The position numbers and the translations under genes are program-made. Under the pieces are notes generated by a model that was not told where the DNA came from, did not search any database, and saw nothing but the letters and a program-made list of their open reading frames with translations. This document shows, piece by piece, positions 1-5,035 of a stretch of DNA of 35,294 nt (its first letter is position 1; every line of letters begins with the position of its first letter). This stretch comes from Oscillospiraceae bacterium (GTDB taxonomy: Bacteria; Bacillota; Clostridia; Oscillospirales; Acutalibacteraceae), in contig SVQE01000027.1 of NCBI GenBank assembly GCA_015065505.1, positions 1-35,294 of the forward strand, given 5' to 3'.

Positions 1-52
1 ATTAGCATATCGTTAAACACGATATGCTCCAATCGCGGATTATCTTTGGACG
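1..52 (+). repeat. Partial copy of the paired-hairpin repeat (R5)
   Basis: The window opens inside a repeat unit. A perfect 9-bp stem (AGCATATCG at 4-12 with CGATATGCT at 20-28) is followed by AATCGCGGATTATCTTTGGA, which closely matches the 3' end of the unit at 348-458 (AATCGCGGAATATGTTTGGA, minus strand). The 5' half of this copy lies outside the window. Confidence 0.6.
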
Positions 53-106
53 AAGAACTGCCGAACGGTCAAAATTTGTCGGCGCTCCAAGCCGAAACAA
101 ATTTTG
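53..106. repeat. Dispersed repeat with hairpin, also at the window end
   Basis: Bases 53-86 are identical to the last 34 bases of the window (35261-35294), where the match is cut only by the window edge. The copy here continues into an inverted repeat (CAAAATTTGT..CGGC, then GCCG..ACAAATTTTG). A shortened relative (CTCCAAGCCGAAAACAAATT) lies near 4781. No protein is encoded. Function is unknown. Confidence 0.65.
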
Positions 107-109
107 GGT

Positions 110-173
110 GATTCCCCTGCTAGGGGAAATGTCACTGTAGGTGACAAAAGGGTCTGGCGCCCGCTCCAAGGGA
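110..173. repeat. Direct repeat, copy 1 (CCCCTGCTAGGGG type)
   Basis: The unit GATTCCCCTGCTAGGGGAAA, a short variable piece, then GACAAAAGGGTCTGGCGCCC and GCTCCAAGGG occurs here and again at 636-699. CCCCTGCTAGGGG is itself a small palindrome. The variable piece holds a small hairpin (GTCACtgtaGGTGAC) in this copy. The following stretch to about 347 has only a GGTGCG/CGCACC hairpin near 247-272 and no credible gene. Confidence 0.65.
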
Positions 174-347
174 CGTTGGTCGTTGCGGAAATGCGCCGAG
201 ATTATTTACTTTGTTTCATTTAAACGCAAATATATTATTTAGCAATCGGTGCGGTGCGACGAGGGCGGCGCACCCTACAATTGTCCGAGCGAAGCGTTAT
301 TGTTTCATTTGCCCAAATAAAATCAATCAAACCTATCAAGCCTTCCC

Positions 348-458
348 TCGTCCAAACATATTCCGCGATTGAAGCGTTTTGTCAGCAAATCGCTATTAAT
401 CGCTTTATATGTTTCTCCTCTCAAATCAAAATTTCGCCGTAGGCTGCTTTTTGATTTG
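348..458 (-). repeat. Paired-hairpin repeat R4
   Basis: Read on the minus strand: a 5' hairpin (CAAATCAAAA/TTTTGATTTG, 422-431 with 449-458), the linker AGAGGAGAAACATATAAAGC then GATT (398-421), an inner AGCG/CGCT hairpin, and the closing arm AATCGCGGAATATGTTTGGA. The linker ACATAT pairs with the closing ATATGT, and GCGATT pairs with AATCGC. Homologous copies at 465-577 have different stem bases that still pair. It is head-to-head with R1, 6 bp away. Confidence 0.6.
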
Positions 459-464
459 TATAAC

Positions 465-577
465 CCGATTTGGATACTTGTACCAAATCGGAAAGGAAGA
501 ACATTCGGAGTGATTAATAACATATTGCATACATATTTTCCAAGCAATATGTTTCAATCACGCAGAATGTTATGACG
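465..577 (+). repeat. Paired-hairpin repeat R1
   Basis: The 5' hairpin is CCGATTTGG (465-473), loop ATACTTGTA, CCAAATCGG (483-491). The linker AAAGGAAGAACATTCGGAGT then GATT follows, then a second hairpin ACATATTGC (520-528) with GCAATATGT (544-552), and the closing arm CAATCACGCAGAATGTTATG. Outer arms ACATTC and GAATGT pair, as do GTGATT and AATCAC. The same plan with other stem bases is found at 348-458, 4530-4646 and 4675-4776. Confidence 0.65.
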
Positions 578-635
578 CGAAGGTGGCGGCGAATACTTGG
601 AGCCGTCGGATGAGGGGAAATATACGGGTGCGGGA

Positions 636-699
636 GATTCCCCTGCTAGGGGAAATGTTGAGCTTGCGAGACAAAAGGGTCTGGCGCCCGCTCCAAGGG
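636..699. repeat. Direct repeat, copy 2 (CCCCTGCTAGGGG type)
   Basis: Second copy of the unit at 110-173. The two blocks on either side are identical, while the piece between them differs (TTGAGCTTGCGA here). The reading frame through it is not supported by a start site or codon pattern, so it is treated as non-coding. Confidence 0.65.
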
Positions 700-719
700 T
701 TCCCGCCCGAAATTTTTAC

Positions 720-755
720 AAAAAAACCTCCGCAGAAAGAACTACGGAGGTTTTT
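720..755 (-). terminator. Rho-independent terminator after peptide gene 1
   Basis: On the minus strand the stem CCTCCG/CGGAGG is followed by a run of seven T (complement of A720-726). It lies 15 bp past the stop of the small gene at 770-904. The same terminator, almost base for base, follows the second small gene at 4835-4869. Confidence 0.85.
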
Positions 756-769
756 GTTATATCAGTTGA

Positions 770-904
770 TTAAACCGAGAAATTAAACTGTTCTGATTCA
801 AACTGTCCGGGTGTGTAGGTTGGTGTTTCGCCTGAGGTGGTGATAACATCCTGAGTGTTTGAAACTACTACCTTGAATTCAGGCTCGTTATAAAACTTTG
901 TCAT
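770..904 (-). CDS. Small EPEFK/TTS peptide 1 (44 aa)
   Basis: The 44-residue product begins MTKFYNEPEFKVVVSNTQDV, continues with ITTSGE and ends in an acidic, Phe-rich tail (FESEQFNFSV). The ribosome site AAGGAGGG overlaps the stop codon of the large gene A, only 14 nt upstream of this start, so the two genes must be co-transcribed and probably translationally coupled. There is no signal peptide, cysteine or membrane segment. A near-identical copy follows B (4884-5021), and a divergent relative follows H (22158-22307) with the core EPEFKAVIF..DILTTS. Conservation of the core, of the strong ribosome site and of the position after a shared C-terminal domain argues for a real gene. I recognise no named family. 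It could be a chaperone, an inhibitor or a processed peptide of the exported partner; these are guesses. Confidence 0.8.
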   Translation of the reverse strand: MTKFYNEPEFKVVVSNTQDVITTSGETPTYTPGQFESEQFNFSV

Positions 905-918
905 TGTGTTATCCCTCC

Positions 919-3900
919 TTAGTCAAAATATGTGTTTGCGGCTGCACCGTAAAGATACATTGCCTTTGCAAGCGTTACAAGCTTTGCGTCGTTGCTATTC
1001 AGCATCATCTTAATGATAGCATTAGCTGTCATAACAATATCGCCCTCTGACGTGTTTACCGTAATGGTGTTGTCCATATTTGCCGGCTCAATGCCCGCAA
1101 TGTGTACAACATAGTAATCACCGCTCTGATAGCTTGTTGCTGCAAATCTGTCTTTGCCCTTTGTTGCATCCATGCTTGCGCTTGTTACTTCAATAGGTGT
1201 AAGCGAGAAAAGATTAATTTCAAGGTCTGACTTAACTACAACAGATGCTTTTGTAATGCAGCTCGGTGCTGCGCTTACGCCCGCAACAGTTGAAAGGTCT
1301 GCCCCTGCAACATTATTGTAGAAACCGCCTGTTGCATCTTTGGTTGCCATATTCTCGGTATTGTAATCAAAGTAATCCTGAGCAGATGCTGCGTAGTCAA
1401 GAGTTGCTCTTGCAAGGTCTTTGAGGTTTTCAGCATAATCGCCTGTGATAATCTGACGGCAGTAGCTGTATACGCTGTAATCAATTGTATCAATTGCGTT
1501 TTCGCCTGCCTGTGCGTCATCAGCATTTGCATAAACCTTGATTTCGATAGGCTCTGTTGCCTGTGCGGGTGCCTGAGTGATTGAAATCTTTCTTGCGCCG
1601 TTATATTCGCTTGTGCTGTCATCAAGCTCGGGAAGTGAATTCATTGCAACAACATCAGTACGGAAATCATCTGACTCGCTCACATTACTGTTGTGGTTAT
1701 AGTTTACGGTTATAAATGAATCCTCACCGTAAAACTCATCATCAAGATAGAAATTCTCGCTGATGGTTTCTGCAACAGTTATGCTTGCGCCGTTGTTCGG
1801 CTCAGTCGGTGCGGGAGCTGCCGCTGTGCAGAGGTAAACAGTGTCACCATACGTCACAAACCAGTCTTTTAAGTCATCGGCTGACATATCCTCATAAATA
1901 AAGTTTTCATAATTATCCTCAAAACTTTTTTTATCAGTATCGGAGCTAATAACAAAAACAATAAGACTGCCGGTGCTACTATTGTAGTATGCGACATCTA
2001 TAAAATCCTCGCCTTTGAATATATCATCCCAATTTGCCACTATCCATGCCGCCGCTTCATCAACTGTGCATGTGCTGATATTTTCAGCGGCGATTTCGTC
2101 AGCACTTGAAACCTTTGTGAAAGAAACAGTGCTTGTCGGAGCAGGAGTGGGCAGAGCAAAGGTTTTCGATGATGAATCAAATTCAACCTTGCTCAAATCG
2201 AGCTTTAATGCAGGGCGAACGCCAAACGACTGATTCACGTTGGCGCCGGTACCGCCGTTGGCAACATAACCGTTACTGCCCACCACGAACTCTGCAATAG
2301 TTCCATCACTATCGGCCGAGCGCAACCACCATGCGTTAGCAATTGCTTCACTTGCCTGAGAACACATCCTGACATTTACCGGTATATTATTTGCTTCTCC
2401 TGAACTCAACAGCCAGAGCTTTGCACCTGTAACATTTACATCAGTTAAATCGGTTGCAACAATTGCATCTGCCACCTTTGCAAAGCTACCGTCCTCGGCA
2501 GTCATTGCGTCAAGAGTCGCCTTAATTGTTGAGGTGCTGTATTCGTTGCTTGTTTTGGTTGAATCAAAAGCACAAGCGCCAAAGCTTGTATCCGCTGCAA
2601 GCAGGGTTACGGTACCCTCGGTTTCGCTCGTTGAGTTATCCTCGATGAGGTACCAGTCGTAGCCGTTAAACTTTACTACCTTTGCTGCTAAAGCATCCGC
2701 ATCGTCAGCCTCAGCAGGTACATAGCCAGCATAAGCACTGGGAGCATCAATGTAATAGGTTGTGTTGATTGACGGCGATCCTGTGAAGGTTCCGCCGGTG
2801 CCGGTGAACATATCAGTCAACACATTATAGGTATTGGTTCCCATACTTCCCGTTCCCTCTTTAGGAATACTGTACGGGGAACTGTATTCAGCAGTTTGTT
2901 CTGTTGATAATTTGATACCGGTGCAGCCTTTAAACATACTATTATAGCAATTGCTTTCCAGGTCTATTGCCGGTAACTCCGATGGCGTTGTCAGACTTGT
3001 GCAGTCCTGGAACATACTTTGATAGCAACCATTTGTCAGGGTTGTTGCCGGTAACGCCGGCGCCGTTGTCAGACTTCTGCAGCCATTAAACATATTGTAA
3101 TAGCAATAAAACGCCAGGGTTGTTGCCGGTAACGCCGGTGCTGTTGTCAGACTTGTGCAGCCCTCAAACATATAAGAATAGCATTGTGCTGTCAGCATAG
3201 TTGCCGGTAACGCCGGCGCCGTTGTCAGATTTGCGCAGCCATTAAACATACTGTAATAGCAATAATCCGCCATGGTTGTTGCCGGTAACACCGGTGCTGT
3301 GGTAAGACTTTCGCAACCATTAAACATATTTTGATAGCAATACACCTCCAGGGCTGTTGCCGGTAACTGCGGTGCCGTTGTCAGATTTGTGCAGTTCTGG
3401 AACATACCGCCATAGCAACAAAGTGCTAGGGTTGTTGCCGGTAACTCCGGTGCCGTTGTCAGACTTGTGCAGCCACTAAACATATTTCGATAGCAATATG
3501 TTCTCAGGGTTGTTGCCGGTAACTCCGGTGCCGTTGTCAGACTTGTGCAGCCATTAAACATATAGGAATAGCAAGATTCCGTCAGGCGAGTTGCCGGTAA
3601 ATCCGGTGCTTCGGTAAGACTTGTACAATTGTTGAACAAATAAGCAAAACAATAAGTACCCATATTGGAATCCTCAGGATTATTATAATCCACAAGCGTT
3701 CTGATATCACCGCTGCAGGCAACCTTACCCTGGGTGGTAATCACCCAATATTTGGAACTATTATTATTATTACCGGTTATTTTCGTATTCCCTGTTCCAC
3801 GCAAATACAGTTTATTATTAACCGAACTAATTTGCGAAGTACCATCCCATGTTGTCCATGTGTTGGTATCCGTAGAATACTCCAGCGTTCCGTTCCAGTT

Positions 3901-4050
3901 CTTCGCGCTATTATAGGTTTGGATGCTGAAGGAGTCCGTGCCGGTAAAGGTCAGGTAAGGATTGCTTGCCGCACTCGCCGTAAACGGAATAGCCGAAACA
4001 ACCATCATCACTGCGATGAAAATGGCTGTGATTTTCTTTGAAAATTTCAT
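919..4050 (-). CDS. Secreted protein A: BspA-type repeats, DUF6273-like domain, shared C-terminal domain
   Basis: About 1043 residues. The ATG at 4050 is preferred because AAAGGA lies 10 nt upstream; an in-frame TTG nine bases earlier sits too close to it. The Sec signal peptide is residues 1 to about 28 (KFSKKITAIF..IPFTASA). Nine 26-residue repeats of the form CTSLTTAPELPATTLxxxCYxxMFxG span roughly 137-375 and belong to the BspA/DUF285-like leucine-rich class. Residues about 450-635 resemble the DUF6273 fold (KLWLLSS, WWLRSADSDG, FGVRPALKLDLS). A short unassigned region follows. Residues about 753-1043 form the C-terminal domain shared with B, D and H ([35 protein letters not shown]). There is no LPXTG motif or C-terminal membrane anchor. 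Probable role: secreted or surface adhesion/binding protein (inference). Co-transcribed with the small gene at 770-904. Confidence 0.9.
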   Translation of the reverse strand: MKFSKKITAIFIAVMMVVSAIPFTASAASNPYLTFTGTDSFSIQTYNSAKNWNGTLEYSTDTNTWTTWDGTSQISSVNNKLYLRGTGNTKITGNNNNSSKYWVITTQGKVACSGDIRTLVDYNNPEDSNMGTYCFAYLFNNCTSLTEAPDLPATRLTESCYSYMFNGCTSLTTAPELPATTLRTYCYRNMFSGCTSLTTAPELPATTLALCCYGGMFQNCTNLTTAPQLPATALEVYCYQNMFNGCESLTTAPVLPATTMADYCYYSMFNGCANLTTAPALPATMLTAQCYSYMFEGCTSLTTAPALPATTLAFYCYYNMFNGCRSLTTAPALPATTLTNGCYQSMFQDCTSLTTPSELPAIDLESNCYNSMFKGCTGIKLSTEQTAEYSSPYSIPKEGTGSMGTNTYNVLTDMFTGTGGTFTGSPSINTTYYIDAPSAYAGYVPAEADDADALAAKVVKFNGYDWYLIEDNSTSETEGTVTLLAADTSFGACAFDSTKTSNEYSTSTIKATLDAMTAEDGSFAKVADAIVATDLTDVNVTGAKLWLLSSGEANNIPVNVRMCSQASEAIANAWWLRSADSDGTIAEFVVGSNGYVANGGTGANVNQSFGVRPALKLDLSKVEFDSSSKTFALPTPAPTSTVSFTKVSSADEIAAENISTCTVDEAAAWIVANWDDIFKGEDFIDVAYYNSSTGSLIVFVISSDTDKKSFEDNYENFIYEDMSADDLKDWFVTYGDTVYLCTAAAPAPTEPNNGASITVAETISENFYLDDEFYGEDSFITVNYNHNSNVSESDDFRTDVVAMNSLPELDDSTSEYNGARKISITQAPAQATEPIEIKVYANADDAQAGENAIDTIDYSVYSYCRQIITGDYAENLKDLARATLDYAASAQDYFDYNTENMATKDATGGFYNNVAGADLSTVAGVSAAPSCITKASVVVKSDLEINLFSLTPIEVTSASMDATKGKDRFAATSYQSGDYYVVHIAGIEPANMDNTITVNTSEGDIVMTANAIIKMMLNSNDAKLVTLAKAMYLYGAAANTYFD
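2926..3643 (-). repeat. 78-bp tandem repeats encoding the BspA-type array
   Basis: Nine in-frame 78-bp units encode the repeats of protein A. On the plus strand the recurring core is GTTGTTGCCGGTAACnCCGG followed by GTTGTCAGA and a TAGCAATA block. The last unit degenerates (CTGIKLSTEQ). Very similar adjacent units make copy-number change by slippage or recombination likely. Confidence 0.85.
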
Positions 4051-4092
4051 TTTTATCAAATCCTTTCATTAATTTATTTTAGTTTTTTTCGG

Positions 4093-4238
4093 CTTCCCCT
4101 TGAGGGGAAGCTGTCACCAAAGGTGACTGATGAGGTGTCTATATGTTATGAGTGTTTCGGCGAATTAATTTTGAACTGTGTCGTTGAAGGACCACACCTC
4201 ATCCCCCGCAAGCGGTCCCCCTTCCCCTCAAGGGGAAG
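4093..4238. mobile_element. MITE-like inverted-repeat element in the leader of A
   Basis: The left arm CTTCCCCTTGAGGGGAAG (4093-4110) and its complement (4221-4238) enclose two small hairpins (GTCACCaaaGGTGAC, and CCGC/GCGG on the other side) and the inner inverted pair GATGAGGTGT (4129-4138)/ACACCTCATC (4194-4203). The homologous leader of gene B lacks the whole stretch from about 4077 to 4300, so this looks like an insertion after the duplication. It encodes nothing; a transposase would have to act in trans. Confidence 0.65.
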
Positions 4239-4317
4239 GTGTGAGGTTTGTTCAAATCTATCTGCCTTCAAATATTCAAACATAAAACACATCTCGCACC
4301 AATTTTTTGCATTTTAA

Positions 4318-4391
4318 AGGAAAAGGCGCCGAGCAGCTGACCGCATACTGTGCTATATTTTAACATGGTATCTGACGGAGATGCCCTTACC
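4318..4391 (-). ncRNA. Structured leader RNA candidate of gene A
   Basis: Read as RNA (minus strand), GGUAAGGGC at the 5' end pairs with GCCUUUUCC at the 3' end (eight pairs, one U-U mismatch). Inside are CCG/CGG and AUAC/GUAU pairings around a variable loop, then the segment GGUCAGCUGCUCGGC. The leader of B (8780-8838) keeps all of these but replaces the distal loop with UUUAG. It starts about 12 nt after the predicted transcription start, the usual place of a riboswitch-like element. I do not recognise it as a known class. Confidence 0.5.
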
Positions 4392-4410
4392 ATATAACAA
4401 ATACAAATCC

Positions 4411-4466
4411 ATTATATAAAAAATATATATTACGTCAATAGAAGTTAACAGAATGTGTACTTTTTT
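4411..4466 (-). promoter_or_regulatory. Promoter and upstream box of gene A
   Basis: On the minus strand: -35 TTGACG (4433-4438), 16-bp spacer, -10 TATAAT (4411-4416). Directly upstream is a block (AGTACACATTCTGTTAAC) shared, with one change, with the promoter of B (8889-8913). Identity there when other intergenic DNA has diverged suggests a regulator site. Confidence 0.7.
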
Positions 4467-4497
4467 AATATTTTTTTGAGCTTTTAGCAAATACGGG

Positions 4498-4529
4498 AGC
4501 GAAGCGAGGTTCGTTTGCGAGCGCTGCCT
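4498..4529. repeat. Dispersed GAGCGAAGCGAGGTTCG repeat
   Basis: GAGCGAAGCGAGGTTCGTTT then GCGAGCGCT here recurs with one change at 35205-35235, and in a shorter form (CCGAGCGAAGCG) at about 285. It abuts the hairpin repeat R2. Confidence 0.5.
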
Positions 4530-4646
4530 CGTCATAACATCCTTTGTGATTAAAATAGTTTGCACTTTTTTAATTGTTATGTGCAAACTACTAAAAATCA
4601 CTGCGGATGTTCTTCCTCTCCGATGCGGTACAAGTATCCGCATCGG
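4530..4646 (-). repeat. Paired-hairpin repeat R2
   Basis: Read on the minus strand: a 5' hairpin CCGATGCGG/CCGCATCGG with the same loop ATACTTGTA as R1, the linker AGAGGAAGAACATCCGCAGT then GATT, and a second hairpin TAGTTTGCAC/GTGCAAACTA (4556-4565 with 4581-4590). The closing arm is AATCAC..GGATGTTATGAC. Stem bases differ from R1 in both hairpins, yet pairing is intact. Confidence 0.65.
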
Positions 4647-4674
4647 TATAAAAAACAAGCCGAACGGCAACAAC

Positions 4675-4776
4675 CAAATCAAAATGCAAAACATTTTGAT
4701 TTGAGAGGAGGAACAATCGGAGTGATTATTAATATAATGCCAAAGCATTATATTTCAATCACGGAGTTTGTTTTGA
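4675..4776 (+). repeat. Paired-hairpin repeat R3
   Basis: The 5' hairpin is CAAATCAAAATG (4675-4686)/CATTTTGATTTG (4692-4703). The linker is AGAGGAGGAACAATCGGAGT then GATT, and the second hairpin is ATATAATGC/GCATTATAT (4732-4740 with 4745-4753). The closing arm is CAATCACGGAGTTTGTTTTG. It is arranged head-to-head with R2, as R1 is with R4. Confidence 0.65.
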
Positions 4777-4834
4777 CGAGCTCCAAGCCGAAAACAAATT
4801 TTGGGAACCGTTGGTCGTATACCGCAATTTATAC

Positions 4835-4869
4835 AAAAAACCTCCGCAGAAAGAACTACGGAGGTTTTT
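4835..4869 (-). terminator. Rho-independent terminator after peptide gene 2
   Basis: Stem CCTCCG/CGGAGG with six T on the minus strand; a duplicate of the terminator at 720-755. It lies 15 bp past the stop of the gene at 4884-5021 and separates the B unit from the A unit. Confidence 0.85.
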
Positions 4870-4883
4870 GTTATATCAGTTGA

Positions 4884-5021
4884 TTAAACCGAGAAATTAA
4901 ACTGTTCTGATTCAAACTGTCCGGGTGTGTAGCTTGGTGTTGCTTCGCCTGAGGTGGTGATAACATCCTGAGTGTTTGAAACTACTACCTTGAATTCAGG
5001 TTCGTTATAAAACTTTGTCAT
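4884..5021 (-). CDS. Small EPEFK/TTS peptide 2 (45 aa)
   Basis: The 45-residue product is identical to peptide 1 through DVITTSGE. It then has ATPSYTPGQF in place of TPTYTPGQF, from a 3-bp in-frame insertion plus a substitution, and the same tail. The only differences preserve the frame, which supports selection for the protein. The ribosome site AAGGAGGG overlaps the stop of B, 14 nt upstream. No signal peptide or cysteine is present. Its job is unknown; co-expression with the exported protein B is certain from spacing. Confidence 0.8.
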   Translation of the reverse strand: MTKFYNEPEFKVVVSNTQDVITTSGEATPSYTPGQFESEQFNFSV

Positions 5022-5035
5022 TGTGTTATCCCTCC

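Noticed and set aside
500-571. Integron attC site, because of the imperfect hairpins
   Set aside because: No core GTTRRRY-type sites in the right places and no integrase or gene cassettes.
348-577. CRISPR array
   Set aside because: Repeats are few, differ in sequence, are arranged head-to-head and have no spacers of regular length; no cas genes are present.
254-786. Several open frames of 60-75 codons on both strands in the first 800 bases
   Set aside because: They lie across palindromic repeats, overlap one another in different frames, and lack ribosome sites and protein-like composition.
919-4050. LPXTG sortase substrate
   Set aside because: No LPXTG-like motif, membrane helix or positive tail at the C-terminus of A, nor of B, D or H.
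4318-4391. Leader RNA as a known c-di-GMP, THF, fluoride or guanidine riboswitch, prompted by the GGDEF protein in the window
   Set aside because: None of the conserved core sequences of those classes that I could recall is present.
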